Below, piece after piece: positions 1-13,091 of a stretch of 64,000 nucleotides of DNA (position 1 is the first letter of the stretch; every line of letters begins with the position of its first letter). The notes below the pieces were generated by a model. That model was not told where the DNA came from, did not search any database, and saw only the letters and a list, made by a program, of their open reading frames with translations. Location of the stretch: assembly GCA_014058105.1 (NCBI GenBank), contig JACGCM010002893.1, positions 1 to 64,000 on the forward strand. The letters run 5' to 3'. The translations under genes were made by a program, and so were the position numbers. Source of the stretch: Kingdonia uniflora (lineage: Eukaryota; Streptophyta; Magnoliopsida; Ranunculales; Circaeasteraceae).

Positions 1-389
1 GAGAAACAAGGGGGAAACGAGCCTTCATGCGCGAGATGTCTGCACTACAGGTACGGCTAACAAAGGACTTTCGCAATGTTCGTATTCTACGTATGGAGGC
101 CAGCGGCGCGTTCCCCCGACAACAGAAGACATTCAAGCCAGAAACGCGGAGCTCCGAGGCAAGGATAAGAATCCGGCGGGGCGCACCAATTTCATCAGGG
201 GGTGACCTAACTCCCTTCCAGGGCCTTTAGTAATTCCCTAGATCTATAATGGAATGATAGAAACCTCCTCGAATGACACACAGCCATGCAAGGTAGTCCC
301 TCTAACTCAACCTTCTTGACTTCCTCTATGCAATATTAGAATAACAGCTTATCAGCTCTGCACGCGGCACTATTTCTTGGAACAGACTT
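1..389. other. Left flank of element A, nothing recognised
   Basis: This stretch precedes the first LTR. It contains only short open frames, the longest about 67 codons at 27-230, with no motif I recognise. I found no convincing target-site duplication against the far end of the complex. It may be internal sequence of another decayed element. Confidence 0.3.
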
Positions 390-952
390 TTACGGACTTA
401 TCCCCAGCTCACCTCAAAGCGAGCTCAGCGAAGCCGATTACCCCCATCTCAGGCTCACGCATTAACTTCACACACCTGTCAAACATTCGCCACCACCCCA
501 CAACTCCTCAAGATGTGGGTCCAGCTAAGCCTAACAAAATTATCTAGTCACGATACCTGTCCTCCCATGAACTTGTCAGTGATTCGTCAAACCGCTCACT
601 ACCCATAGTTTGAAGCATGTTCTAGCACGAGGAAAGCTGTGGGAGAGGCCTATATCAGAGAAAGTTCCAGAGAAGAGACAGGGGCCAGAAAAATTACTTA
701 AACTTTTTATTTACGCAGATCAAAGCATTTCTATATTCTAGAGATCCGTTGTATAAAGATATCCACTCTAGCAACTTAAGAAAGTTTTTACAAAAATCCT
801 CCATACGAGTCATGGTTTTTTACCTCTTCTGAGTTTCCTCTAAAAAAAACAACCTGTGTCAATTTCTTACTTTATATTAGAAGCATTGTACGTTTCATTG
901 GTGTGATACTAATTCCCTAATCATCATCGAGCTTATTAACTTTTAGCCACAT
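390..952 (+). repeat. LTR1 (5' LTR of element A)
   Basis: It aligns along its length with 15615-16194 and, less well, with 22596-23195. Shared blocks include the stretch around 410-450 (CCCCATCTCAGGCTC), the GTGGGTC block near 510, the ATGAACT...GTCAGT block near 570, the CTATAT promoter-like region near 650 and the ATTGGTGT block near 897. The ends are approximate: the start is taken from alignment with the other two copies, and the end matches the TTRGCCAYTACA-like end of LTR2. Confidence 0.75.
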
Positions 953-1341
953 ACTTTTGTACGTATGTTGGGAAAGATTGTATTTCCATGATACCCTAGG
1001 CAACTTTCATTACAATTGCATTAGCGCTTCTTCCAGATGACAGGCCACGTAACTCAACTCGAACGTGTCGGTGGATCCGGTCACACTCACCGGTTACGGG
1101 CGCCTCTCTACGCGGAAAGTCAGAGAATAGCCGCACTCGAACTTTAATTGACCAAGTATCGCGAGCTCCGGGAAAGACTCGATGGTGCATAACAAACTCG
1201 TTTGACAACGCTCAAACGATATGACGATCAGATGACCACAAATGCAGACTGCACTCTAGCTCTGCAAAATACTCAGCAGCTCTTCCAGCCAGGGGTCGCG
1301 TATCAGCTTCCAAGAAACCTCCACAGTTTAGCCAGGAAAGG
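953..1341 (+). other. Leader between LTR1 and gag
   Basis: Expected to hold the primer-binding site and 5' leader of element A. I cannot identify a clear tRNA-complementary site after LTR1. The minus-strand open frame at 996-1208 has no recognisable domain and is treated as chance. Confidence 0.3.
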
Positions 1342-1790
1342 TTGGGACCGCGGGGAGTCGCCATAAAGCCATTTTCCGAAATCTCCACAGACTACAACCC
1401 TCCCTCCATTTGGGGAGAAGAAGTTCAATCAGAAGTTAGTCGAGGTCACCCGCTTTTTAATCCGTTAGAGGAAGAACCATCAACCTCTAACTCAAGTCCC
1501 TACGAGATCGCTTTAGTTAAGGTCCGGGAACTCATCAATCCCCTGCCAGCACGTTCAGTTGTATTCACCAACACGTGATTACGTCACAAAGAATACATGG
1601 ACTCAACGAATTAAGGGTTGCATCAAAGAAAAAGTTCTGGGTACTACCGGGCGATACCGACTAAGTTACAAAGGAAGCTTGATTTCCATGAACTGTTTTG
1701 ATATGGAAATACCGAAAGGTTTCCATCTCCGCAAAATTCACAATATAATGGTACTGACCCGCCGGAGCATATTCAGTAATAACTGACTGC
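1342..1790 (+). pseudogene. Gag remnant of element A
   Basis: Tat-type Gag proteins carry a conserved segment with I-P-K-G-F-(R/H)-L-P followed by a Y-x-G-T-x-D-P block and an H-I/L element. Here IPKGFHL is readable at about 1709-1729. It is followed in shifted frames by a recognisable GT-D-P-P-E-H-I-Q-like stretch (1750-1775). The upstream ORF at 1342-1578 is probably the N-terminal part. The protein would coat element RNA in virus-like particles. Stops and frameshifts make it non-functional, and the remainder of gag to about 2500 is too decayed to define. Confidence 0.6.
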
Positions 1791-2935
1791 GATTCATTGG
1801 GGTTTTACGCCAATCTCAACCCATCCTTTTGCCGCCTGTTTTGCCATAAGTTTGCGTGAGACCACGCGATTGTTTCCATCCTCTCCTGCGGATCTACTGT
1901 ATGTTTATCATCTGCAAAGCCAGTTCATCAGACATATGCTCACAACAGAACAACAACCCAAAGAGAGAATTTTTACTCTCTTAATCGGTCTTAAGCAGGC
2001 ACATAGAGAAAAGCTTGAACCTTCTTAAGAACTTCCTAGAGCGTCGCAAGAAGGGGATAACCTGACCAAAAAATAGCGTTAACCCACCGCTTTCACCAAT
2101 GCTCCCGCTTGATTGCAAGGCCAAAGATACCTCTTCCTAACAACCTGGACGTTAGAGTAGATGAATCACACCAAACAATGGTTACGTCACTTGGAGATTA
2201 TTATGTCTGCGCGATAAAAGTCTACTATCTGTACTCTCCCACCAAGCCCCACCTGCAGAATGATCCATCGAGCCTAAGGAGAACAGGGCGATCAAAAACG
2301 CACCAAGGGAAACACTGAAATATCCTCGAGAAGCGTCTGCAAAACAACCCGTCCTCCCCAAACTGAACTTTGAATCTCCATAATTTTGCCCACTACTGTT
2401 GAAAGAACACGCTCTATAAGCCGCGTCTCTCAACCACTGGCGCCATCGAGAATCAACCATTTTGCTCACTATAGGTAAATCATCATTCTACTATATTCTA
2501 GGCTCATAACAGTCGGTCTCCGAGCTTCTTTTCAGGAAGGAGATGCTCGATACATTGTTACCTGAAGCAAACCAAGTATGGCACTATAAGAAACAACTTA
2601 AGTTTTTCATGTCAACGACAAAGCTGAGGAGAAGCATCTCTACTTATGCACCTCAGCACATGAGTCGAGATCACCCAGATCACCAATTCCAACGTCAAAG
2701 CTCCGAGGCTCTCGGAATGCTGTATCTTAACACCTCAAGACAATACCAAACTTCTTCCGAGTCGAGCATCCTGACTCGATCTCCCTTCGAGGGATGGCAA
2801 TACTAGCCATGTCTAATTTCCCATCATGATGCGTGAGTTCCCATATCTCTGATGAACATTTTTCTCTGCACATAATATGATCGAAACTGGATGCGGTATT
2901 GAAATTCTCCTTTTTGAGTAGGTCGACCAGATGTT

Positions 2936-3160
2936 TTGCCGACCAAGTCATTCAGACGACCAGACATCAATGGGTTTAATAGCTCCATGGGAGGGAAACG
3001 AGTAGGCAAGATTATCTTACCTATTACCACAGGACCAGGCACTATCAAGTCTCGCTATCTTGAGATTATGGGCCGCGGGGGGGCTCGATTACACATTTGG
3101 AATCCAATAGGGTCCACCTATCATTATGCACTTTAATTCCAACAGGCAACGTATTTACTA
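2936..3160 (+). pseudogene. Aspartic protease remnant of element A
   Basis: The frame at 2936-3136 contains a G-x-I-x-L-P-x-T-x-G block. It is followed by the degenerate equivalent of the Y-N-A-I-(L/I)-G-R-P-T-L-H motif that marks the end of Tat/gypsy protease domains (about 3095-3135). This enzyme processes the Gag-Pol polyprotein. The catalytic D-S/T-G lies upstream in sequence too decayed for me to place. It sits directly between gag and reverse transcriptase, as expected. Confidence 0.6.
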
Positions 3161-3364
3161 GATTAGAGGTATCCAGAAGCTCTCTCGGCTAGAAAAATAC
3201 TCTGTCTCTGCCATCGCTAGATACTTCATATAGATTTGGCCCGCATAACAACTACCGAAAGTTGATCACCTCGAACGATCACCACCTACAAAGAGCCAAC
3301 CGATTATGCACTTGATGACCTAGCGTGTACTTTCATCAAACCCAGCTGGTTTGCACCTGAAAAA

Positions 3365-4050
3365 ATGCTCTCCTTCAGTTCTTACAACCCAATCGAGACG
3401 TTTTTTGCATGTGCTTTCGAAGAAATGCCCCGAGTCGCCCCGGCCATGCTTGCCACAAGTGGCCATCAATATCAATTCCACCTGCGTCAACAGAAACAAC
3501 GACGACTTTCACCTCAGCGTCGAGATGAAGGTAGCATCGGCGATCGAGAAATTGGATCAACGTGGGATTCCTTCAAGAAGCAAGTATCTAATTGGATATC
3601 CACATGTCGCTGTCCCAAAGAAATACGTGAAAGTTCATGTTTGTCGTTGATTTCACGACCTAACAAACCCACTCCAAAGATAGCTTCTCTCTTCCCAACA
3701 TTCTCGATCCCATTCATAGCAGCCATGATCTCCTATCTAGATGACGCTGCTTCAGGGTATAATCAAATCCCACTTCTGGAGAAGACACGTTCATCAACGA
3801 AAGTGGCCTTTATTGTTACAAAGTCTGCCCTTCGCTTAGAAACGTCGGAGCCCCATATCAGCACTGATGACTGCTATGTTCAAGTACAACCTGAGAAAAA
3901 AATTGTAGAAGTTGACATTATGATCTCCTTTTTTTTTTGTCCAAAGGCGCCAATCAAATCTCCATCTCCGATCTCACACAATAATTCAACATCCTTCGAT
4001 CTTTCAAAATGCGTAATCCAACCCTGATAATGTCAATTCCATGGTACAAT
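3365..4050 (+). pseudogene. Reverse transcriptase remnant of element A
   Basis: Read across frames, 3625-3710 gives the V-D-F-x-D-L-N-K...P-K-D-S-F-(P/S)-L-P block of Tat reverse transcriptases. Positions 3735-3780 give the (D/A)-x-S-G-Y-N-Q-I block, and 3820-3900 gives the YKV-x-P-x-L-x-N-x-G-A-x-Y-Q region. The frame at 3365-4027 (220 codons) spans part of this but switches register. The Y-x-D-D catalytic motif is not readable in one frame. The protein would copy element RNA into DNA; here it is dead. Confidence 0.7.
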
Positions 4051-4389
4051 TCTGGCCCCTTTCTAGTTCAACTCATCAGCAAGAAAGGGATGAGGCTGAT
4101 CCATATCAAATTTGGGTTCTCCACGCCTGCCTTCCATTCTCCGAAAATAAACAAATATTTTCAGAACTCCCGAAGGATTGCCGCTATCAACTATTTTGTA
4201 TCTAAATCTTTAGACTGTTGTCGTGTGGCTATTCCTATTACTCCCCGCGTATGTACCGAACGGGAAAGGTCCACCAACTGCAAAAGTCCATGGAACCAAA
4301 TGCAAAGCAGGCTTTTCAGGATCTCAAAATCTATTTGGGGGAGGTTCCCTATTGAGTACCATCATAGGTGATGAGGAAGGCTGATAATC

Positions 4390-4750
4390 CTACCTAGCAG
4401 TCCTAGATACTTTTCTCAGCTCAGTTCTTACTTTCTGCCTGGAAGGGGCATAGAGACAAACGCAATCTTCTTCATTAGTAAACTCTCACACCAGCAAAAT
4501 AGGTCTCTAAAATTGAAAATCTCTTCTTACCCTTGTTTATACCTCAACAAAAACTCAAGCATCTACCTCCAAGCATTCCTTCAAGTTATGAACAAACTAC
4601 CCACTTTGGAAGTTCTGTCTAAAAAAGAGACGTCACGAAGAGTGCACCAATTGGTCAGTCAGTTTGGGAGAATATTTCTCAGTTCGAACAGTCTCATTCT
4701 AAAAAAGGTCAGGCAGTTGCCGATGTTCTTCTCGCGAATTTTCCAGTGAG
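4390..4750 (+). pseudogene. RNase H remnant of element A
   Basis: Positions 4390-4440 translate to a Y-L-A-V...S-S-V-L block. Positions 4590-4745 show, across frames, the R-x-x-Q-L-V-x-x-x-x-x-x-x-F tract followed by K-G-Q-A-V-A-D-V-L-L-A-N-F. This matches the end of gypsy RNase H domains, usually K-G-Q-A-L-A-D-F-L-A-E-F. The enzyme removes RNA from the RNA-DNA hybrid. Frames are broken at about 4480 and 4610. Confidence 0.65.
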
Positions 4751-5279
4751 GATCCCGAGTGGAGGATCACTACCCGTACCTTACGCGAAAATTGCCCAAG
4801 AATCCAGCCCTAACTAAGCCATTCGATGAACGAGCTGACTGGATCAATACCTTAGGTTCGACGGCTTCTCACAGATGGATGCACAGGACCTGCAGGTCAA
4901 GAATTGGGATCGTTGTTGATAACCCCTTCAATGACATAATTGAGAAATCAATCTGCTTGAGATTTTGAGCGCCTCAATAATATCATCCGATATGAAGCTC
5001 TCATTCACGGACTCGGCCTCGCACTGAGCATTCGTGTTCCCAAACTCTCATTTTACAACTGATTCTTACTCATTCGTTATCATTATCCGAGTCATACAAA
5101 GAAGAAGGGGAAGATGGTCGATATGCCGCCCCATTGCAGATAGGGTATAAGTTTGCAAAAGCATCTCTCGCTAATCTCCTCGAGGTAACGCAGACCGTCG
5201 TATTCCTTGCATATCTACCGGGACTTGGATACAGCCCCTCGATATGCTCCAGAATCAAATAATTTTAACACCCCAACAT

Positions 5280-6575
5280 TGATCGCAGTCTGTTGCACGA
5301 TCAACACTGGGGTGATTTAACGAAGGTGAGACAACGATTGTCGAAAGGCCTTCTTAGCCTACCCCTAGTTTCTACAATAATGTAGAGAACCCCTCCCAGC
5401 AGATCCAAAGAGCGCCGCTAGCTGATCATCACTCGATGCGTTACATTATTCAAACGGTAGCTTTACCCGCTTTCCGTTACAAGGGCCTTACCTGCAAAGT
5501 GTCTCTCAAAGTCAAATTAGACGAACTAATCCGCGAAAAAAAAAACTTACATGATGAAACTTGTGCCCACCGCCACAGTTGATCATTCGCGAACCGAGCT
5601 ATACTCAAGGTTTTTCTGGCCCGACGGCCAACAAGCAACGAGTATTCCCGCAGTTGCGACACATGCCAGAGACAGGGACATTGATACCGCGCGCCCTGTG
5701 CTCGCACTCCATGCAAGCCATGTTTTTTGCCATTTAAAGCTTGTCCACTAGACCGTCGTCTGCGAATTCCCTAACTCTCCATAATCGCCCGTCACCTACT
5801 CTAGCTACCGATTACCTTACAAAAATGGTTAGAAGCAATTTTACTATTCGACCAGAGAAGAGAGAGTCATCTCTTTTCATCTGGAACACATAATCACTTC
5901 GAATTGCTGTTGCCCCACCTATTTGTATCGATAGTGAGGCCCCAATTGTGGGAGAAAAGGTTGTAACCTTCTTAAATCACCATAAATCATCCACTCACCA
6001 TTAAATCTATACTAACTACCCTCAAGGCAATGGCCAAGCTGAAATTACCAACAAACTTGTGAGGAACTCAAAAATGGATTCACTTCAGAAAACTGATTGT
6101 GTGTTTGCGAACTACATCACGTCTCGTGGGAGTATCGAACCACTCCCCGACAATCCACTGGTGTCACCCCCTTCCTCCTGACTTAGATGGCACTGAGGCA
6201 GTGATTCCTTATGAATATCATCATCTAGTTTTGTGATCACGGCTAACTGACGAAGAAATAAGTTTAATTGGCTTGTAACCTTCAATATGCTAGATGACCA
6301 GTGGAACTCTCAATCGTTAACCTTGTAGATATTATTATATGCTTGCCCGATCGTATAATCCCTGAGTCATAGGACCGTACTTTCCAATCAAAGATCTCGT
6401 CCTCAAGAGAAAGTCCTCACCTGCCCAAAGGCCTCACTCTGGAAAATAGCTGACAATTGGAGTGTCTATTCATTCTCACAGGTCTTTTCCAGGCCTGGGA
6501 TCATACTATCTTCATGACAAAGAGGAATCCCCATTGCAAAGCCTTGGATACGTGCGACTGAAACAGTAACTATCG
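5280..6575 (+). pseudogene. Integrase remnant of element A
   Basis: The core domain is clear around 5930-6180. A decayed D-N-G-x-Q-F equivalent near 5930-5960 is followed by Y-P-Q-G-N-G-Q-A-E at about 6018-6045, which carries the catalytic glutamate. Next come the T-T-x-R/Q-S-T-G-x-T-P-F block and G-T-E-A-V-I-P near 6190. The C-terminal domain is readable at 6480-6570 (P-G-S/I-Y-Y-L-H-D-K-E-like). The zinc-binding N-terminus (5280-5800) is inferred from position only. Multiple stops and frame changes; non-functional. pol ends near 6575. Confidence 0.7.
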
Positions 6576-6689
6576 TTGGCTTCTTAACTAACTCCATTTC
6601 CATTGTTCGCCTTTTTGTTTTTTAATTCCAAAAGTGAGATTATTATCTCCTTCTAATGTAACTATGAACTTATCAATGAACGTTTTTTT

Positions 6690-7380
6690 TGAGCATCCAT
6701 TCTCTTCACGAACATTCGTTCACTATTCCTATAGATTAAAGCATAGAAATCTAAGCTTACATCAATCTTTCTAAGATAAATCAGGATAACACTTATGCTT
6801 CTTTATACTACATCTCGCGATTCTAACAGTGTAGAAACTTATTTCTCTCAAGACCACCAACTAAGATAGGCAAATGAATACTAGTCATCATCTTTTCATC
6901 TTGTTTGGTCATTTCAAGTCTGTTGGATCAAGATAACACTTAGTTTTACTTGACTCTTTACATCCTGGTGCGATTGTAACAAGTATAAAAATTTGTATCA
7001 TATCAAAGACTCACCAATAAGAGATAAGGAAAGTAATATAGTCTTCATCTTTTCAACTTTTGGATCATTTCAGTAGCTGATCAAGATCACACTTGGTTTA
7101 GCGAGTTCTTTCCATCTCTTGTTATTGTAGCAGTGTAAAAACTTGTTTCATATCAATGCTCCCCAGGCAGAAGATGAGCAAAGGTCCAACTAGCTTTCAT
7201 CTCGTTAATATGTCTGTGACATTTCTCAGAGTTCACATCAAGTTTAACTTTGGTTTCTCAACCCATTTCTATGAGGGGCGATTAAATGATGTAAAAATGT
7301 CTTATATCAAAACCCGCCATACACAAGATAAGGCACTGTCATACTAGCTTTCATATAGTTTTAATAGTCTACGACACTAC
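6690..7380 (+). repeat. Imperfect tandem repeat, about 150-bp monomer, after pol of element A
   Basis: Anchors of the form TCAAGAT(A/C)ACACTT recur at 6781, 6928 and 7081, with a weaker copy at 7238, giving steps of 147, 153 and 157 bp. Each monomer also contains a GTGTAAAAACTTRTTTCATATCAA-like segment and a TTTCATCTCGTT/CATCTTTTCATC segment. Tandem repeats in this slot are a known feature of Tat/Ogre elements. Monomers have diverged to a level that suggests age. Confidence 0.7.
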
Positions 7381-8039
7381 ATAATTTTTTAGGTTATTCA
7401 TATTATAACATGATTTTTTTTGCTGATGGAGTGTCAGCAGTGCTTCCCCCTACATCAAGAGGTTTGAACATTCAGTTCGCTTGTCACAGCCGCCGACCAC
7501 GAAACTATCTGCTGAGCATTTCGAGGGCCCAATTGTTTCCCATGACGCCAGAACAGTTTCCTTGATCTAATCCTACGCACAAATACATCCTTATTTACAA
7601 CCTCCTTAACAGGTATTCATTCTGCCTCTATCTTTTTACTTCACTATAAAATATGCAAAAAATTGCCTTTATCAGTCTGAGGCGTGACGCATCAGGTAAT
7701 GACCATTATTGCAACTCGTTCTTACCGTTTCTCCACGGCGTGACTCGACCTAGTATACTCATACTTCTGTTCAGTCTTCTGCTCGACCTACATGATAAAT
7801 TATATTTTTTTTCTAGTTTTCTTGTATATTGTATCTGATTCAGCATTAAATGCTTCTAATTTCCTAGCCACCTGAGCCGAGTCTCCCAATTTGCTCTTCA
7901 CAAAACTCTTCCCTACTGCATATCTCTCAATAATTCTTCTTTCCTCTCACTCCACGTTCCTTTGTTTTGATCTCCCCTTCCAAACCTTCTCTTGATAAAA
8001 CACTATCCACTTAGTTACATTCCTCAATTCGTATTTCCC
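7381..8039. other. Spacer between tandem repeat and antisense gene of element A
   Basis: No gene is recognised. From its position it should correspond to the 3' end of the second antisense ORF, which in element B is fused to LTR2. It is T-rich, with short chance ORFs at 7653-7838. Confidence 0.3.
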
Positions 8040-10560
8040 TTCAGAACATGCCATGGGATACAGATACGTCACTCTCTGCTCTTTAATTCGACCTGAGAGC
8101 CTACTACATCCCCTCGAACTAAAGGAGCCTTACCTAGTTCACTTCCCCCTGACCTCTCTAGCCTCGCTTTTTTTTGGCGCGAGCAAAGGCTTGCGCCAGT
8201 TACTTTAAGTCGTGCAACACCTCTCGTTAATTGTTGCACCTTCGTTGTATTCCTTGGAATTCCATATCCTTGGCGGGGAGGTTGGTTTGCGAATGGTCAG
8301 CTGCAGCTTCCGAACTGATGATTTTTCTCAGCTAAACCCTCAGCTCATCAATCTTTTTGATGATTTTGTTGTCCATTCGCTGCCAGCTCTTTCCTATAGT
8401 TTAGAAGACAATATCGAATCGTTCAGTCGATTGTTCCACTCTTAATTGGTATTTATCCATGTTACCAGCTTACCCTTCGCTGGCACGCTTCAACCTGACT
8501 TCGACGCTTTTCGGCGAGTTCTGTTATCCCCTAGCTCCTTTACCCCTTCCTTTATTTCAACATCATTCTCTTCGACCTTGAAGCGTAAGGTCGGAAATAG
8601 CTGGGTCATCTCAACAAGGTTTCAATACACTTTTACGTATTGATCTTCCTATTTTTCACCTCGTCTTCCCTTATCCTAATCGAACTCATCTGCAATCCCT
8701 GATGACCTTGAGTATATCTTCCTCACTAGAGCGAGATAATTTAATTCGCCCAGGGGACATCAACGATTTTTAAAACATTACAAGTAAAGACCTTTCAGTA
8801 TTTACTTTACTTCATTTCAAAAGATTCTAAACGTTTTCCTTAACATTGCAATGCCCAAGTACTTTTAAGCTAAAAGTTTGGAACGCAGTTATCAGATTAA
8901 TACTGTCATGAGGTCTGCAGTCGTGTAAGGTACATACTTTCGATACGTTGCTTTGACTAGTATATGGTTGAATGTCATGTACCGTACTGGTATTATCACA
9001 TCTATACCTATTTTACTTGTTGTACGTCTCAATAATAAACAAAAGTCGAAAGACCTATTCTCGCTCTACCTTCAGCTTCCTCTTTGGAGTACAGCAAGCT
9101 TTAGGGTCTCTCTTTCCCTACATTTAAACTCCTAGATCTTTTAACTCTGAAGACTCATTCTCTAAGTGCCTACAAAAGTTTTATAAACAAGTCACCATTA
9201 CAGAATTTTCTTCCTCACATATCCAATTTAACAACTTAAAAATATTCAACAAATACATGTTTTCTACCCTACCGTCTCCCTTCCCCCTCTAGAGTTCGAA
9301 CAGCATCCCCTTTTTTGTCACTCAATGTCTGGAAGTGGGGGGGGTGGAAGGTGATGGGGGAAGGGAGGGGATACACCATCCGACCGTCCTGGCCCCACCC
9401 CTTCCGCTTCCCATAATCCCTTCCACACCGTAGGTGTCAGCCGTAATGACATCCACCTCATTCCTCATGAATCCCTTCACTCAGTGACGACCAGTTTTGT
9501 CATAACTCTCAACCATCCGTCCTAGATTGTGCATTTGCCTCGACCTGTCGCTGGCCGATCGCCACGACATGAGATGTCCTTTCAGTTGCCTCATTCCGTT
9601 ATGACTTCGTTTTGGCTTGCGCAGTTTTTTCTACCTCCAGCTCTCCTTCGCATTCGTCAGCTTGGATTGTTCTTCTTCAATACCGTGTCCAACCCCTTCA
9701 CGATGACATGACCTACATAAAACGAATCAATCTTAGGATTACTGCGAAACACATAAATCACTCTTTCCCAATCAATAATCCTTTACCTCTTGCTAGTAAT
9801 CTTTCTTCTCCGTGGAGGCCGCAAACTTGGCCCTTTCTTGACCTCCCTATGGTCCATCCACCACAACAGTTTTCACCTCAGGGACCTTTTCCCTAGGAGA
9901 GTCTACCCGCCTCCTCTTATCTGTTTTGCCTCACCACTTTCTGTATCGCCCGAGGGCCACAAGACTTTACATCCTCTTTTTTAGATATTTTTGAGCTATC
10001 TGCTCGTTTGAGATTCGCTGAGCCGAACTGCCCGATCCATGTTTCTTTGACAAGTGTTTTTTCGAGACCCTCACGCACCACTCGCGTTGTTTTGTTCATC
10101 GTCACCCCGCCATCGACTGGTTTGACTGTAGCTTTTCTAACCTGTTTCGACCTAGTATTGTCCGCTTCTTTCTACTGAGACCGAGGTCCCCCAATACAAA
10201 CTCAGCTCCACCCCTTCTATACAACCTCCTTCCAACAATGATTTTTTCCTCTCCCTTAGACTTACCCCTGCATGCACACATTTTTATTTTATTATCAAAT
10301 ACGCTACCATTGAAATCTAGCAATAAATTTAATCTATGCATGCTATCCTTATCTTTGTGTTACATTCGAACCGAAGAGCCGAGGTTCTTCATCTCTTCTC
10401 TGAAGCAAGTACCCTTTAACCCAGATGACGTTATCATTCTAGGTTTCGAACGGTCGAATTCATATTAACAAACGAGGCGAGTTGCAACTCGCGACGAGAA
10501 TATGAATCACCCCACTGGCTTTAAAAGTTGTCACCCGTAAAATTGGCAAACTATCCTCAG
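8040..10560 (-). pseudogene. Decayed antisense gene region of element A
   Basis: This is the counterpart of the antisense genes of element B. Nucleotide anchors align: 8075-8110 (CTCTTTAATTCGA...) with 16615-16650, 9900-9975 (CTACCCGCCTCCTCTT...) with about 18598-18665, and 10130-10270 with 18850-18990. In B these regions encode the coiled-coil ORF and the basic linker of the PF04195-type protein, both on the minus strand. In A no frame longer than about 80 codons survives. It is called from alignment only, and the ends are approximate. Confidence 0.55.
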
Positions 10561-13091
10561 GGGTTTGTCCTCCGCACTTTTCTCCCACCTCATTTTCCCT
10601 CCATTTTCATTACGATGGTCCGCAATCCGGTTATCACCCATCCCACATATTTCCATTTCAATTGGTGAACAGTGCAATGCGCCAATTTCATTCAATAATC
10701 CCCTTCGCTCAATTGGGTAGGGGAAGCGTCAGACCAATACTCTAATTGAGAAAGGGGTAACTACAAAACAAAAAAAACCCTCCTCGGAGGTCACTCCTAA
10801 ACGTCCCCATCGAAATACTCTAACGGATGATTCATCTAACCCCTAATCTCGTTTTTCCACTTCCAAATTTGGCCTAACATCTAAAAAAAATTTCTTTCTT
10901 CCCTTCCCCACCCCTCCGCCGCTACCACGTAAACCCCTAAACTGCCTACCGTCAAACTCTAACATTACCAACCACCCCACTTCCTTCCAACACCCTTATA
11001 GCCGTTACAAAACTCTCTAAAAGCATCATAACCAGAAGGATAGATATCAATTGAACCAGAAAACCTGGAAATTGTGTCCAATCCTATTTCCTCCTCTTCA
11101 CTATCTAATCAGTCTCCGCCCAGAGGTTGAATGGCCTCATTACTAGAAGGACTATCCATCACGACAAAAATTGTCTACAGGCCGTTTTTCAAACCCTCTA
11201 CCACAAACTACTACCACAAGACACGCTCTCGGTCTACATAAAGAAGGTTAAGGTTTCTTCTCTTTCATCTATAAAATAATCTGTATAATCTGATCATTTA
11301 CATACAACATATATACTCAAAACACATACATTGCAATACGTCTTTACTAACGCAGTATCAGTATCCGAATGAGAACGGCAGAGCGTCCAACCTTTGCACC
11401 CCCCACAACACTGCTGTTTTTTATAAACTACCTACTAATTATCCGGTATCTTTTGTCCTTTTTTTGGTTCCCATCGTTTCACATGCGGACAAACATCTTC
11501 AATGCGGTTGATCGCCTTCTAATAACTCTTTTAGCCAATCCCCCTCATTTTTTGTCTCTCCTCTATCCCTCTCTCCTCCTCCTGAGTACTTTCCAGTCTT
11601 AGAAATTTTGAATAACGGTTTGATTTGAAACCAGAAGCACTATTTATCTTTTCTCTCTCATTTCTCTCCATAAACGGCTGGCATTTATGTGTGCCAGCGC
11701 ACGGAACCGTCCTTGATTTTGGAACTGAGGCGCCTTCCACTCTCTATGTTCAGACGTCTTGCACCTTTTCAATAAAACTATCTCCTCATTACACTCCCCT
11801 CATTTTTTAATCATATTTTCTCTCCTATTTCTATATCTTTTTCCAAACTTACCCTCGTTCATGATGACTACTCTGTACGATGTCAGTTCCAGCTTCCTCA
11901 CATACAAACCAAAAACGATAAGCTTTCTGCAACCTATTTTTGTTTTATCAGTCATGTTTAATCATACCTATAGGTGATTGACTCATTTTCGCATTGTACA
12001 AATTCAAAAATTATTCCAAATTTTTGCTCAAACATTCTCAAAACAAGATTCGCCCCTATAGAGGATCCATTGACTTATATTATTTATGTTACATTCAAAC
12101 AGTTATATTATTCTTAGACACACTTTTACGCAACATCCCTCACAGGAGCCTTGGGTAACAACTAAAATAAACCATCATCTAATCAACTATTCATGTATTC
12201 TCGATCTTCAAACCGCTCTCAACTTTCATGCAATCAAACCGGCCACTTCCTTCGATCTCCTATCACTCACCAACCCACCTTATTAGAAAATAACGAGCCA
12301 TTCTCTAGTGTTCTCCCTACTCCTTACAATCTGACCTTCGAGCTCAACATCTCCCTCACCGCTAGGTCATCATTATAACAAACGAAAACCCAAAGCTCCA
12401 CTCACGTCTTACGCATCTTTATATGCCGATCGTTATTCAACGCCGACAATCCTCTGAGACGAGGCCGTACATCCTATCTTTCATCCATTTTTTCTTTCAA
12501 GCCTTTACTTTTCACCATATTTATACGTTTCTCACCACTTTTCCCTCGAATACTATTTTTATCTTGTATCTCGTACAGAACCCCACAATCTTGGAATCAA
12601 TTGTTTGAAACTTATCCCCTCACGAGTACAATCGCATTAGTTTACTATACCCACCTTATGTTGTGAATAGTTGTTACCTCTATCTACCTATAGTAGGTCA
12701 ATTTCAGATTTAATAGTCCCTATAATTTTTCTCCCTCACCTGTTTAAACATTTATACATCCCAAGAGGTTCAATTACATCACCCCACTGTCAGCAACGCA
12801 TTTATCTGAATCGAGCGCTATTACAATATGTTCATACGTTATGTACTATTATCTTCCCGAAACCATTCAATTTCCGGTCGATGTAGAAACTTTTTTAATT
12901 ACACCATATTGAGAAACCACTTGATTCATGTCAAAGATACTACATCCGTTTAAACAGATAACAAGTTTTTCACCAAGTGAACTCAGGGGTTACACAAAAT
13001 ATTATCCCATCCAGTACCAGGAACTCTAAGTACTTTTACAGATAACAAGGTTTTCCGTAGTTATTACAAGGCACAGGGTCCTTCATGCATG
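10561..13091. other. Upstream region of the antisense gene, element A
   Basis: No intact gene. The block 11635-11770 (ACGGCTGGCA...GGAACTGAGGCGCCTTCCA) aligns with 20360-20490 of element B (ACTGCTGGCA...AGAACTGAGGTGTCCCTTCCA), and 13030-13075 aligns with 21605-21650. This shows the same non-coding region between antisense gene and 3' LTR in both copies. Short T-rich plus-strand ORFs here are chance. Confidence 0.5.

Noticed and set aside
996..1208. 70-codon minus-strand frame near LTR1
   Set aside because: No domain, and it lies in the expected leader of element A.
11369..12886. Series of T- and C-rich plus-strand frames
   Set aside because: Low-complexity composition only. The region aligns with the non-coding upstream part of the antisense module.
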